Positions 47,896 through 60,040 of a stretch of 64,000 nt of DNA are shown here, piece after piece. The translations under genes were made by a program, and so were the position numbers. How positions within the stretch are numbered: the first letter of the stretch is position 1; every line of letters starts with the position of its first letter. The notes under the pieces were generated by a model, which was not told where the DNA came from, made no database searches, and saw only the letters and a program-made list of their open reading frames with translations. This stretch comes from Lepturacanthus savala (lineage: Eukaryota > Chordata > Actinopteri > Scombriformes > Trichiuridae), in assembly GCA_030544235.1 (NCBI GenBank), contig CM060464.1, positions 969,001 through 1,033,000 on the forward strand. The letters run 5' to 3'.

Positions 47896-48478
47896 ACTGC
47901 ACGGCGGCACAGATGCAGTCACTGTCAATGCCATGATTGGCTGCGTAGCGTAAGTGAACCGTATCGTATCATTGGCTGGACACCAGGTCTAATATTAGAT
48001 ATTAATTAATACGTTTATGTTGATTTTTAGAGGGAACATTGGCTGGAACTAACCACTATTTAGATATTTAATGTAGATTTGAGCTGTTTGTGTGATTATT
48101 TAATTGGCTCCTTTATAATAAACATCTATCAGAATATATTCTTCATGTTCTGGAATGTTCCTCAGTGGATTTATAGGATTTTATGGACTAATAATTGATA
48201 TTTTAACTCTTATTTTATACTTTTTTGTAGATAATTTATCTTATTTCAAGCTGATTTTGGTCAGTTGGGTCTTGTTTTATGTTTTAAACAAGTATTATAT
48301 TTATATAACTCTGCAACATAAATAGATTCTGACTCTTATGTCGTCTCCTCACATGTTGTATATTTCTTTTGATTCCAGGTTTAAGTCCAACAACCTTTGT
48401 GGTTGTACAGATATTATTTCATTTATTGTCATTTCCAGCAGGAAAACTGAAAAACAGGCGTGGGGTTTAAGTGGTTAA

Positions 48479-49350
48479 CTCAAAGCAGTAACCTCCAGCT
48501 CTGAAGGACTTAATTTGGTTAAATCAGTTCCTCCAGAGAGTTGCCTAAACTATCACCCACCATCCAGCCCGGCATCTGCGAATGCAACGTGTGTGTGTGT
48601 GTGTGCACACTCGTGTGTGTGTGTGCTTGTGATAAACCCTGAGTTCTGCTCAATCTCAGCCACATAATACGCTTTAAAGCAACCTGCAGACTCAGCTGCA
48701 GTGGGTCATCAAAATGATTCAAAGGGAGCAATCCCATTTAACCCTAACCTCAAAGCCGGTGTTCCAGAGACCCACTTTCAAATAGCTACCTTCCTCCCAG
48801 TCTGTAGCACTAAAAAAGAGGCTGTGAGTCAGGGACAACATACATACAGAGATACATGCCTGTCTATCTCCTCTCCACCGTGGCGGGCGGATGTCTCGGA
48901 GCTCTTGGAATAACATTAGCGTGATGTCTTTTCTGCTTCAGCCACAACATGGGCTCCTAATTACTATCAGAGGACTGATATGTTTGAGTGGATGCATGTA
49001 GGTGTGCATTATCTCTCCCGCGCGTCCCTCCCGTCCCTTCCTGCATTCAATTATGCAGCATTAATTACCAGCAGGCTGATGAATGTAGCTCTCAACCCGT
49101 CGCTGATTGTAAGACGCGGTGAATGAAGCACTCAGTGTTACCTGTGACATACGGGCTCCTCTTTGTGAACACGCCGTGGAGGACTGAGCCTAATATCTGT
49201 TCTCATTAGTGATGCTGCGTATTAAACACATGTCACAGTGATGACAATGTTAATGCAGGTGACAGTTGTGGGTTTGCGGTGCCACAGATGAGTAGCGGGC
49301 GTCTCTGTGGGTTCAGAGCGTTGTGTTTTCTCAGTAATATTAACCCAGAG
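48479..49350. other. Candidate conserved noncoding element
   Basis: Short GT runs at about 48590-48625, then balanced, non-repetitive DNA, strongest at 48950-49250 (ATTATGCAGCATTAATTACC, AGCAGGCTGATGAATG, TTCTCATTAGTGATGCTG). Frames at 48519-48916 overlap on both strands without domains. Confidence 0.38.
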
Positions 49351-51580
49351 ACATTTAGAAGGATGATTATCCTGTGAAACACTACGTAATCATAGCTACA
49401 ACACAATGATGTCTACAGTAGTACAAAAATAAAGCAAAAAAAATAAGTTTCTTTCTGAAATCATGTATTCCAGCCATTCTATTCCAGCTTCTGTTGAATT
49501 CCAACTCATTTTACTTCAACAGGAACCAGGAGTGGAATAAATTCACCCCAGAACGATGTTAAAGACTGAATATGCATGAAAACTGGGATTATTACACAAA
49601 ATATACACAATAAACTCTTCTTAGGTCTAAACATTAGTATTTCATAATTAATTTGATCTTATTTCTTAGTTTGAGGTCTGAAACTATATATATTTTTGTC
49701 ATTTTCTGCAAATAAATGATAATATTTTTATTTGTAATAGGGAAAATGTCAGTAGTTTATAGACTAAAACAAAAATGATCATTTTGCCCAAACACACTAG
49801 AATTAGTCAAATCATAAAAACTGTACTATATAATATATACATATAAACTCTTCTAGACATATATAATATTGCATATTTTCAATATTATTATTATTGTTCT
49901 AATACTGTATTGTGTGTATCTTAATTTATATCTTATATTTATTATATATACTTATATAATCTACTCACCTACCTCATATCATGTGCACTTTACAATAACA
50001 AGGTGTGTATAGGCATTTATTTCATTTTATTCTATATTTTTCTTGGTATTTATTGTGATTTTTACATATTATTTTTGCCTTTTGTGACTTGTTAAAGCTT
50101 CAGTTTCCTTGAGATCGGATCAGTATATGTATATATATCATATCTAATCTAATCTTCCCAATAAGAGTTGATTCCATTTATTCCAACTCACAAGCCATTT
50201 AATCAAATTTAGAGCTAATATGTTGGAGCAAATATTAAGAGCCAACAATAAAACCAATGAACTTGCTAATAACATTATAAAGGTCTATAATGTTGTATAT
50301 GTTCTGTCTAGTCAGTGGCATAAACCCAAACTGAAGCAGGATTCCTCCGTCTGAAAAATGAAATACAGTTAGAGAAGTTTAATGTTTTGAGTTTCTCTGC
50401 CCTGAGGTCAGCTGCTTCAGAGCCTGCGGGGACAACATCATGTCAAGCAGCAGCTCTTACATCCACATGACATGACTCACGGCTCTGCCTGATCTTCATC
50501 AACTTAATATTCAATTTGGATCCTAAATTAAAGTGCAGAGCATCAGACTGTGCTGACAACCAGGTAACCCTAATTACTAGCTATTAACCAGCAAATACCT
50601 GGTAATAATAGTATAATATCTGGTAAATACCACTGGTTAATAACTACAGCTCAAATACTGTGTATTCTGTGCAATCATTGGGTAAATGATTAAAAATTAT
50701 AGGTATTTCCCTCACAGATGTGCAGCCATTTGGTAATTACCATTGGTAATATATTAATAAATGATAAGAATCCATAGAAATTAAATTCTAGGTATTAACC
50801 CACTAAATATATGGTAATTATAATATATTTATATATATAACATAATTGTTACTAATAGATAAATACAGGAAAACTATTAGGTACTACTATTACTGCTGTA
50901 ATACTACATTTTACCCAGTAAATGGTAATTATAATGTTATAATAGGTAAATACAGAGAAACTAATACTAGATTTACCCAGTAAATATATGGTGATTATAA
51001 CATATTGTAATTGTCACTAATAATAAGTAGTATAGGTATAGTAAATTGTAAATTGTCTGTATCTTAATTTATATCTTATTATTATTTATTATACTTGTAT
51101 TATACTCTTGATATATTTATATTTTATTATTTATATATTTATATTTTTCCAATATTTCTGATATTTCTCATATCATGTGACCTTTACAATAACATGCAGC
51201 AATAACAAGGTGTGTATAGACATTTATTATATAATAATAATATATTACATTATTATTATAAATACCTAATAATTAGGGGACTGTAATTAATAGTAGGTTT
51301 AATTTAAGATCATTTTAATAAATCTACACATGCTTTTAAATCTTTTTAAATATTTGCAGATTTTAAGGAGTAGATTTAAACAAAAGATAATTCTCATCTT
51401 TCACTTCAACTTGATATTTCTAATCAAATAAGTCAGTGTATTAATCACATTTAATCAGAACTACAGTGACTCTGTAACTGTCTCTAACTCTATTTCTGTT
51501 AAGTTTCAACACTGATTGACGCTTCAAACCCTTCGGTTGTTTCTTCACATGTGAATCAGTGACCGGTCACTGCTGAGAAC
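49351..51580. repeat. AT-rich tract with internal ~180-bp duplication
   Basis: GTATCTTAATTTATATCTTA, TCATATCATGTG and CTTTACAATAAC, with AACAAGGTGTGTATAG, occur in the same order at about 49915-50015 and 51058-51220. Between them 50550-51010 is a degenerate series of CCAGTAAATATATGG and GGTAATTATAAT words. No gene; only low-complexity reading frames. Confidence 0.65.
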
Positions 51581-52810
51581 TTCATATTCACCATTTGGCC
51601 TCATTCACATTCAAAGCACAAATCCTCTTCTCACTGTCATGAATGCTGAATACACCATGTTCTCTGCAATCAGCAGAGAGCGTGAGATTTACCCGAGATT
51701 ACACACAACTAACACCCTCACATGCATGGAAGAAGCTGCAGATTAGAATTATCAGCATCTGCAGCAAAAAAGGGGTAATTTACGTCTAACAGGACATTTC
51801 TGCTGCTGGCAAACACCTAAAAAAGAACAGAATATCCTGCAAATTAGGCTGTTGTGAAATTAATTCAGATTTCTTTCAGGAGTTGGTTACGTTAACACAA
51901 TATTGATGATAATGTGATGTATTACCTCCTCTTCTGAGCATTCTGTTGAATCTCAGGTGTTGAATGAGTCAGCCTCTATAATGAAAAAGAAAAAAAAAGA
52001 CATTTCTCCAGTTGGGTCTATTGTAAGCTTTGTTAGAACCCCGTCAGTGTTGATGCAATTCCTCGGCTGCCGTCGGAGGTCGATAAAACTCATAAATTAT
52101 ATAAATCCCCTTTAAAATCGGCCTTCTACTTGACATGGCTTAATCAGCGTCGGTCCATAAGTTCAGGCCGGCTGAGATATCATTAGCTGAGTTTTTGAGC
52201 TTACAGTCGACATGAATTAAACAATAAACTTTTTGAAAGAGCTAAAAAAAAAAATAGATACTCGACTTTGGAGGAAAAGTGAGAGAGAAGAGGAGAGAGC
52301 AGAGGGATTCTGTGTTTGTGTGTGCGTCAAAGTGAATATTGGATTTGCTTTCAGTTTAATTTAGGATGCCTAATCAATACCTCCCGAGGCTCCGGGATAC
52401 TAAGACATCTAAAGTGAATCCCTGGTGGCCTCGGGGACTTCGCTGAAGTGTTTTGCCCGCTGACGCCTCCTGCTGTGTGGGCGTTTATTAAAAAAAAATA
52501 AATTAATAATAAAAAAAAAGGAGAAGAAGCAGCAGAACACGCCTCCGAGCCCGTCCCACAAGTGGAAACAGGAGGGTACAGCCAGATCCTCGTCACTGGG
52601 GCCAAGTCACGACGTGTTGGTGTGTGTGTTGATGGAAATAACATTTTTTTTTTTTTTAATAAACACCTTGAGGAGCTTGTGACAGCAGAAGGCTTCCTAC
52701 TTGACATCCCTCTCTCCCCTGGCTCATAGAACAGCTGCTGGAATCACCCAGACGTGGGTTGTGAAGCCCTGCTGGCGTGTCTAGCCTCCTTCACTGAGAA
52801 TACACATTTT
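51581..52810. other. Candidate conserved noncoding elements
   Basis: Balanced blocks at about 51590-51720, 52040-52220 (ACTTGACATGGCTTAATCAG, GATATCATTAGCTGAG) and 52340-52780, broken by A/T runs. The 118-codon minus-strand frame at 52351-52707 is Ser/Pro/Lys-rich with no domain and passes through poly(A) and poly(T) runs, which argues against coding. Confidence 0.35.
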
Positions 52811-53527
52811 ATTACATGCAAAGTCTCCTGTGGGTGCAAAATACCTTTAAACATATGTGACGAAGAAACCGAGTGGGGGGGGGGGGATTTTCATTTTTAA
52901 TCTCCGGCTTTGGGCTAAAAATGTAAGCGAACGTCTCGGTTGGATGAGATGCGGAGTAATTTATCAAAATCTCCACAAAATGCCACGCTGTGTGTGAATG
53001 GCACATTTTCCGTGTAGGAACTAGTGAAGCGTGAGGCGCCGTCGTCGGAATATTCAGCGTTTTGAAAGATATTTATTAATGAAATAAAAAAAAGGAGCTT
53101 TAATCATTCCGAGCTTCTCTTCTTGTCTTTTTGTTGTAGCAGCTGTGTAATTGTTGTAGTAGGAAGGAACCTGGAGGGTAAAATAACAGCAGTCCAGTGA
53201 GACTAACCACATTAATCCAGGATTTTATTATGTTTTTAATGCTACATAGCAAACTATTTACCAGCAGGTGAGTCTCAGAAAAACCAACACGACTTTAACC
53301 TTTTAAACAAGTTTTTCTAAAATGTTTGATTTTTACGTCTTAATTTCAAAAGGTTATAATTTAAAAGTGATAAGAGATAGAGACTTTCTGTAAATTAGAG
53401 AAATATTAAGGACGACCCAAAGTTTATGTAGGAATTCATCTAATTTGCATATTATGACATCATAGGGCGGGAGCCATCTTGGATTACAGAATATTCATGA
53501 AATGGCACATATTTAAATGAGGCTGTA
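52811..53527. other. Unique DNA
   Basis: A 13-base G run near 52875 and a balanced patch to about 53060. No gene supported. Confidence 0.5.
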
Positions 53528-54045
53528 TTGGGTTCACACCGGACTCAACTGACGCGATTTTGTCCCAATATTTTTCGCCTGAGCGTTTTGTGAAAATTCG
53601 CCAGATTGCGTCATCGCGTCCCCGCCTGTTTTGCGTTTTCTCTCATCATCCATGTGTGACATCACTACTGTCACTGCGTTGTCCAGCTCTGAAAGCCCGA
53701 AGCTCCGCCCATTTCTGGGTAATGATCCCCTCCGGAGGTGCACAGAGCTCGTCTGGTTCCAACGCTTCCTACCGGAGCTCCGCCTGGACGACGCGGCCGA
53801 TGAAAAGTCAAAGACTGGCGATAAGTGAATTTATCGTTGTCATGGAGACGTGGAGCGAATCTCAACGCTGATTGGTTGTCGCGGTACGTCATCCTGCAAA
53901 TTCGCCTGAGAAGTTCAATATTTTCAACTCGATGCGACAGCAAAGCGCGTTTTTTCGCCACTTTACGTCCATTGTGTTCGCGTCTTCCCATTGACTTAAC
54001 ATGTAATCACGTCCTGCTGTCGCCACATGAACACCCCTTAATATG
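53528..54045. mobile_element. CpG-rich MITE-like element
   Basis: It starts GGGTTCACACCGGACTC and ends TGTCGCCACATGAACACC. The ends are loosely inverted, and related words TTCGCCTGAG and GACGCGATTTT / CGCGTTTTTTCGCC recur inside in opposite orientation. GTTCACACCGGA-type ends are, from memory, typical of a common fish DNA-transposon group. A 103-codon frame (53560-53871) and others overlap on both strands with no transposase motif. No target duplication found. Confidence 0.5.
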
Positions 54046-54570
54046 TATTGTATTGACAGCATTGTGTTTGCTATATTTGATTTTAGATTCATGTCTGGGG
54101 ATTGGGCTGGCCTCTTTATAATATAAATTTTATTGGTTTTTATTTTATTCTGGTTATCCTTCCATCCATTCTGATGGTTTTCCTCCATTTTCTGCCGTGA
54201 GTCTCTGGTTTTTCTCCATTTTACCTGAACAGCCTGTCATTCTTTGGCACCTCTTCATAAGTTTTCCTCTCTCCAATCAACTTTTTAATCAAAGTACACT
54301 GTTCATGGATTTGATTGAATGCCACACTGCTATTTTTTGAACTAATTGCACATCCTTAAGAGCGTGCATATCATGCATGTTTTCTGAGACTCTACAGCAC
54401 CTGCTGGTAAAGTGTTTGCCATGCAGCAATAAATAAATATAATAAAAAACTGGATTAATCTGGTTAGTCACATTGGACTGCTGTTATTCTGAACATGCTA
54501 GTGGTGGTCTGGCTGCAGTGAACGGATGAATAGCTCGACACGGGAGTGTGAGGAGTAAAAAATAAAAAAG
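54046..54570. other. Unique DNA
   Basis: Nothing supportable seen. Confidence 0.6.
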
Positions 54571-54900
54571 CTCTGCATGAATATGAATCGAGGGCCTCTC
54601 CACTTATGTTCACTAGCCTGGAATTAGTGCTTTTCATTACTGATGGCTTATAGGCTGACGGCCGGGCTGCCGGCTGGGGTCACAATAAAATGATGTGTTT
54701 GCCAAAGGCAGAGAGGCTAGGTCACCAGGGACTAAATGGCCCAGTTATGAAGAGCAGAGCTTATCTCGCTCTCTGAATCAACCCTTACCTCCAGCTAAAC
54801 TAAACATGCACCGTGTCCTGTGGGGCTCGTATCTGTAAGAAAACCGGGGACAATAAAAGATCACTATCTGTCTCCCCCTTCATCCTTTTATTTAAAAGCC
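54571..54900. other. Candidate conserved noncoding element
   Basis: Dense, non-repetitive and balanced: CTGGAATTAGTGCTTTTC, ATTACTGATGGCTTATAGG, GGGTCACAATAAAATGATG, GGGACTAAATGGCCCAG. Sharp contrast with the AT-rich flanks. No open frame of note. By texture one of the better enhancer candidates in the window. Confidence 0.4.
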
Positions 54901-55490
54901 TGGTTTTTGGGCAAACTTTTCATTTTGCAAGTTCATAACTACATAAGAACTCCAGAGTTGTTGCATGAACTGATATATAAACTACTTTGTAGGAAGCTCC
55001 TGTATAGTTCATAGCTATGTTGTTCTGCTCATTTTCAATTGACCAGACCTTTAAAATGAAGTGATTCTAGTGTTTTCCATGAAAAGTCACACTTTTATTC
55101 ACCACCACGAGTTGTAAAATGAATAGAAAATACAGTCAAGACATCGACAAGGTTAGAAATAATGATTTATGACCTCACAAATGTGATGCTCCAGATACTC
55201 AACCTGCTTTTCTGTCTTCTCTCAGCAGCTAATCTGTTTTCAGCTGTGCTAACGTGATAGCATCAAGGGTTTTCTAATCATCCATTAGCATTAACATTGT
55301 ACCATTAGAACACTGGAACATTAGAACACCTGTTAAATAAAGTGATTCTCCTTCTACAGTTAATATATAATTAATCTATAGTTCATAACTGTGTTCTGTA
55401 TCTGTATTTCTAAGTGATCAGACCTATAAAATGAAGCCATTCTCCTTGTTCATATGTAGTTAATATGTATTTATCAGTGATAAGTTTTAA
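54901..55490. other. AT-rich DNA with small duplication
   Basis: ATAGTTCATAGCTATGTTG with GACCAGACCTTTAAAATGAA (about 55003-55062) resembles ATAGTTCATAACTGTG with GATCAGACCTATAAAATGAA (about 55378-55437). No gene. Confidence 0.5.
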
Positions 55491-55800
55491 CATATCAACT
55501 TAGCATCATGTTAATTCTTTGTTTGCAGAGTTATTTTTCTTCATCCAAACCGATCTGAACGTCGTATTACACGATAATAATTTAAAACAGCTCAAGTACG
55601 ACAGTTGCTTAATTTGTTCTGGTCCCGGGGATTTCAGAGAGGGGCTGATATAAAACCCGTCGCCATATGCCCACGTTAAAGTCGTAGAGCCCAACATACG
55701 ATTGAAATGGATTATTGTTACTGTGGGGAATCGTCGTTAGCCCTGCTCCGGCCTGTATGATTATGCTTTTAATCATAGGATGGAATAACACGTGTTATAT
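55491..55800. other. Candidate conserved noncoding element
   Basis: Balanced block with CTGATATAAAACCCGTCGCC, AACATACGATTGAAATGG and GATTATGCTTTTAATCATAG. Minus frames of 60-63 codons overlap and lack domains. Confidence 0.38.
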
Positions 55801-56259
55801 CAGTGTTTTAGGGTGAAGACTGGAAATAAATCGGGGTGGTATTAAAAGATTTTCCCTTGATGTGATGGGTTTAGAGCTGGAACTGATCTCCCTATTATGT
55901 GCATCTTTTAACTGGACTAACATGCTTTGTTCTGGAATTAACATAACAGATATTTGGTTCTTTCTCTGTGTGGCTGCTCGTTTATGGGTTCGGGTTTTAC
56001 TCCTTTGAACCACATTTCCATATCTGCTGACAAATATCATAAAACTGTTGCTGTGTAAGTCTGTTACAATTAGTTCTCTGTAGACCTCGTACAAAATACT
56101 GCTCTGACCTTCATAGGACCATAACTAAATAAAGAATGGGCCGTCATCAGTCTACATAAAGAGGAGAACAGAATAACACAAACCTTAGAATAAAACAGTG
56201 GTGTCCACAGACGAAGGGCAGAGGCGGAAAAATAAGTGCACATATTACATGTCTTGGCC
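55801..56259. other. Unique DNA
   Basis: Nothing supportable; leads into the second 31-bp array. Confidence 0.55.
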
Positions 56260-57125
56260 ACAGAAGAGGGCACTTTAGCATGTGTTTTCATCCCCGAAGG
56301 GCACTTAAGACACTTTTTAGCTCTCAAGAGGGTACTTTTGCATCTGTTTTGGCTACTAGAGGCCATTTTAGCATGTGTTTCCGCTCCCAAGATGGCACTT
56401 TACACATGTTTTCACCCCTAGGGGGCACTACAGAACACATTTTGGCTCCCATGAGAGCATTTTAGCATGTTTGGCTCCTAAAGGGCACTTTAGTACACAT
56501 TTTGGCTGCCATGAGGGCACTTTAGCATGTGTCCTGGCTCCTAGAGAGCATTTTAGCATATGTTTGGCTCTTAAAGGGCACTTTAGTACACATTTTGGCT
56601 GCCATGAGGGCACTTTAGCATGTGTCCTGGCTCCTAGAGAGCATTTTAGCATATGTTTGGCTCTTAAAGGGCACTTTAGTACACATTTTGGCTGCCATGA
56701 GGGCACTTTAGCATGTGTCCTCGCTCCTAGAGAGCACTTTAGCATGTGTTTTTGTTCCTTAAGGGCACTTTAAAACACTTTTTAGCTCTCAAGAGGGTAC
56801 TTTTGCATGTGTTTTGGCTACTAGAGGCCTTTTAGCATGCATTTCTGCCCCCAAGAGGGCACTTTACACACATATTCACCCCTAGAGGGCACTATAGAAC
56901 ACATTTTGGCTGACATGAGGGCACTTTACCATGCTTTTTAGCTCCCATGAGAGCATTTTAGCATATGTTTGGCTCCTAAAGGGCACTTTAGTACACATTT
57001 TGGCTGCCATTAGGGTACTTTAGCATGCGTCCTGGCTCCTAGAGGGCACTTTAGCATGTGTTTTGCTACCAGACAGCACTTTAGCATACGCTATGGCTCT
57101 TAGAGGGCATTATAGCACACATTTA
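56260..57125. repeat. 31-bp minisatellite with 93-bp trimers, locus 2a
   Basis: The same ~31-bp family as 8795-9660 (GGGCACTTTAGCATGTG, GGCTGCCATGAGGGCAC). Between 56465 and 56740 a 93-bp trimer repeats about three times almost identically (TAGTACACATTTTGGCTGCC, TGTCCTGGCTCCTAGAGAG, TTTAGCATATGTTTGGCTC). Frames of 105-132 codons with a 31-residue period on both strands are repeat artefacts. Confidence 0.93.
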
Positions 57126-57600
57126 CAACAATTGGGCCACAAGCTCCGCCCCCCACTGCAATATAATCCAGTACGAGAGTCAACATTATAACAGAAATTG
57201 AATAGTTCCCTCAACACATCACTGCTGTGTCTTTTGTTTCTTCCTCCTGTTTAACTGTATAAAGAATATTGATCTGGTGATAAATAAGCTGAGCGTTCAG
57301 TGGAGAACTGCAGTGATTTCTCTGCTTCTTGCTGCACTGACACCTCTGTTGATGAGCTCATTTTCACAAACCTGAGTGTTTTGCCTTACGTGTGTTCCTG
57401 TTGTTTTTCCTCATCTCAGTCTCCTTTATTGCTCTCATCTGTATAGTTCTGCAACAATGGATTCGATGGTTTCACTCCCCCGTAGCTTGTGAGCAACTGT
57501 AATTTATTATGGATAACTGGATGCAGCAAACTCACTAAACATCAGTGAAAATGATGACAAGATTAAGTGTAAATGACCTTTTTTGGAGGATTTTTTTGTG
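57126..57600. other. Unique DNA between arrays
   Basis: No gene seen. Confidence 0.6.
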
Positions 57601-58495
57601 TCTTCGCCACTGAAAAGGGCACTTTAGTATGTGTTTTGGTTCCTAAAGAGCACTTTAAGATGCTTGTTAGCATCCAAGAGGGCACATTAGCACATGTTTT
57701 GGCTTCCAAGAGGGCACTTTAGCTTGTTTTAGCTCTCTGTAGGGCACTTTAATGCTTATTATCCCCCATGAAGGCACTTTAGCACATATTTTACTCACAA
57801 GAGGGCACTTTAGCTCCTTCTTGGCTCCTTGAAGGCATTTTAGCATGTGTTTTAGCTCCCAAGAGGACACTTTAGCATGCAGTTGGGCTCCTAGAGGGCA
57901 CTTTAGCACACGTTTTGGCTGCCATGAGGGCACTTTAGCACATATTTTACTCACAAGAGGGCACTTTAGCTCCTTCTTGGCTCCTAGAGGACATTTTTGC
58001 ATGTGTTTTAGCTCCCAAGAGGACACTTTAGCATGCAGTTGGGCTCCTAGAGGGCACTTTAGCACACGTTTTGGCTGCCATGAGGGCATTTATGATAACT
58101 GGGCAAACATTCAGTGTAAATGACCTTTTTTGGAGGATTTTTTTTTGTGTCTTCGTCACTGAAAAGGGCACTTTAGTATGTGTTTTGGTCTCTAAAGAGC
58201 ACGTTAAGATGCTTGTTAGCAACCAAGAGGGCACATTAGCCCTGTTTTGGCTTCCAAGAGGGCACTTTAGCATGTTTTAGCTCTCTGTAGGGCACTTTAA
58301 TGCTTATTATCTCCCAAGAGGGCACTTTAGCACATATTTTACTCACAAGAGAGCACCTTGTCTCCTTCTTGGCTCCTAGAGGACATTTTAGCATGTGTTT
58401 TAGCTCCAAGAGGACACTTTAGCATGCAGTTGGGCTCCTAGAGGGCACTTTAGCACATGTTTTGGCAGCCATGAGGGCATTTATGATAACTGGGC
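57601..58495. repeat. 31-bp minisatellite, locus 2b, in a large tandem duplication
   Basis: More units of the 31-bp family. The first block (about 57564-58110) is followed directly by a second copy (about 58112-58505). Each starts GTAAATGACCTTTTTTGGAG, passes TTTTTTGTGTCTTCG and ends GCATTTATGATAACTGGGC. The first also has an internal 186-bp duplication (57780-57910 versus 57940-58075, each with AGGACACTTTAGCATGCAGT). Frames of 81-140 codons are artefacts. Confidence 0.9.
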
Positions 58496-58505
58496 AAACA
58501 TTCAG

Positions 58506-59205
58506 TTTTTTTGATGATTTACTCTCTGCCGCTGTATTTCAGAATCATAATAAATAGCCGCTAGCCAATGTTTTAACTTGCTGTTGATTATCATATTATA
58601 CAAATTATTATGATTATACAATACATACATTCCCTTTTGCATAAAGTGAGAGACAACATGCTATTAAACACACGCTGGGAGAGGAAATGCCTTAAGCTTT
58701 CTAGGAGCTCCCCCTATAATATCTGCCTTTCCCCCAAAGATTTATTAGACATGGTTTAACTAACAGGAGGCTGAGGGAACTCCTCCTTGCTGAATTATAG
58801 AAATCATTTCCCATTAACCATTTTAATGGAGAGAAGAAATTCAAGGACACTCTCAATGTTAAGATTATCACTTCAAAGACAAGCTGTTGACACTCTGGAA
58901 ACTGTTAACGATGTAATGAATGAATCATGAGCAGCGTTTTTTGGTCAGAGGGCTGATCCTCCTCCCGGCGGCGTGGTCTGGCCGTGTTTGCAGCTCGAGT
59001 CCTTAGCTGACTTTCACTCTGTGTGGCGTTGACAGGTGGAGGAGGGGAGGGTGGAGGTTGTTTCCAGTTATAAAAAGGGACGTTTGTCGGTCACCTCTGC
59101 GGCTTTTATCTTCTCGGAATAACAAGACAATTAAACCACAAACGTTAAGTCCACGTCTGGAGATCAGCTGCAGAAGCCGTCAGCAATACATCAACACACG
59201 TGATG
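58506..59205. other. Candidate conserved noncoding element
   Basis: The block at about 58640-58930 is dense and balanced (GCTATTAAACACACGCTGG, CCATTAACCATTTTAATGG, GATGTAATGAATGAATCATG). A GC-richer stretch follows to 59110, containing GTTATAAAAAGGGACG, a TATA-like word without other promoter evidence. No open frame of note. Confidence 0.4.
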
Positions 59206-59209
59206 TTAA

Positions 59210-59597
59210 CCACTGAAGCCCCAGGACGGTTCCTTTTCCTGTGCAGTTATCCTGCTATAAATGATAATAAATATGGGATATCTCTATAGGAATAAAGGTT
59301 ATTGGACTTAAACCTGGAATCAAAAGAATCTACAGCATGTGAGGTGATTACAGAAGATGTTACGGAGACAATATAGTTAGAATATCGAATAAAAAAATCA
59401 CAAATAGTGGTTAGTTACAGCTCTACTACTGATATTCTATTAAACTATTGATTATTGTATTGATGATGTGGATATTGATGATATATATTGATGCTGGAAC
59501 AGTAACATTGGGTTTTACTACAAATAAAACACTTTATTTAGTGTTGAAGTTTTCTCAAAAGCTGAATCTGCATCAGGTTATTTAGGATTTTAACATA
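59210..59597 (+). mobile_element. piggyBac-like MITE copy E, internally deleted
   Basis: TTAA (59206-59209), then CCACTGAAGCCCCAGGAC, the ATGATAATAAATATGGG and GATGATGTGGATATTGATG blocks, and AGGATTTTAACAT before TTAA (59598-59601). At 388 bp it is about half the length of copy C. Its undisturbed TAGTGGTTAGTTACAGCTC shows the original sequence of the site hit by the hAT-like element in copy D. Confidence 0.78.
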
Positions 59598-60040
59598 TTA
59601 AAGAATATAAAACAACAGATTAGATCTATTTATTTATTTAAAAGACCAAACTCATCAATCAATTAAAGCTTAAACCTGGAATTGAAATAAATCTACATGT
59701 GAGGTTAATACAGAAGAGTCAGAATCTATTTATGTTGCAGTAAACATTGTGTTTACTACAAATAAAAATACTTTATTTAAAATGTAAGACAAGACAAGAC
59801 TCGTCCAAATCAGGAAAAAATAAATAACCTAAATAAATGCAAAGTTCAAAGCTTGAGTCTTTGAGTTTTAACATATTTAGGCAAATTTGACTGAAGCAAT
59901 AAAACAATATTGATATATCATCAATATCCACATCATCAATACAATAATAAAACAGCTCAATATAATAGTTTCAAACCAATAAACATCATATTTCTCTTGA
60001 TAATGGATCAATTATTGAGTCAAACATCAGTCATTTAACA
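59598..60040. mobile_element. Fragmented piggyBac-like MITE relics
   Basis: Pieces of the same family: TTAAACCTGGAATTGAAATA and GAAGAGTCAGAATCTATTT near 59665-59740, and inverted ATCATCAATATCCACATCAT near 59918. Termini are not definable. Confidence 0.6.

Larger units (their letters stand above)
47104..48041. mobile_element. hAT-like MITE, middle layer of the nest
   Basis: Ends CAATGTTCCCTCTAA and TTAGAGGGAACATTG are perfect 15-bp inverted repeats. The flanks GCTGTAAC (47096-47103) and GCTGGAAC (48042-48049) form an 8-bp target duplication with one mismatch, the hAT size. It carries a second hAT-like insert (47150-47658) and a tandem run of GCTAACCTAACCT. No transposase. Confidence 0.87.
46915..48474 (-). 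mobile_element. piggyBac-like MITE copy D, outer layer of a nest
   Basis: Reverse-oriented relative of copies A-C: TGTTAAAATCCTAAATTACC on the left, the CCAATGTTACTGTTCCAGC block at about 47005, and on the right GTCCAACAACCTTTGTGG ending GTTTAAGTGG before TTAA (48475-48478). The left TTAA has decayed to TTTA. It is interrupted at 47104-48041; taking that out rejoins GCTGTAAC to TAACCACTAT as in the 59.4-kb copy. Confidence 0.82.

Noticed and set aside
49108..49130. Resemblance to the miR-124 mature sequence (TAAGACGCGGTGAATGAAGC)
   Set aside because: It lacks two bases of the seed-proximal region and ends differently. No complementary upstream arm could fold it into a precursor.
52351..52707. 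118-codon minus-strand frame
   Set aside because: It reads through poly(A) and poly(T) runs, giving Lys and Phe/Leu stretches, and has no domain.
59050..59110. TATA-like promoter (GTTATAAAAAGGG) in a GC-richer stretch
   Set aside because: No downstream exon, CpG island or initiator could be identified, so the word alone is not evidence of a promoter.
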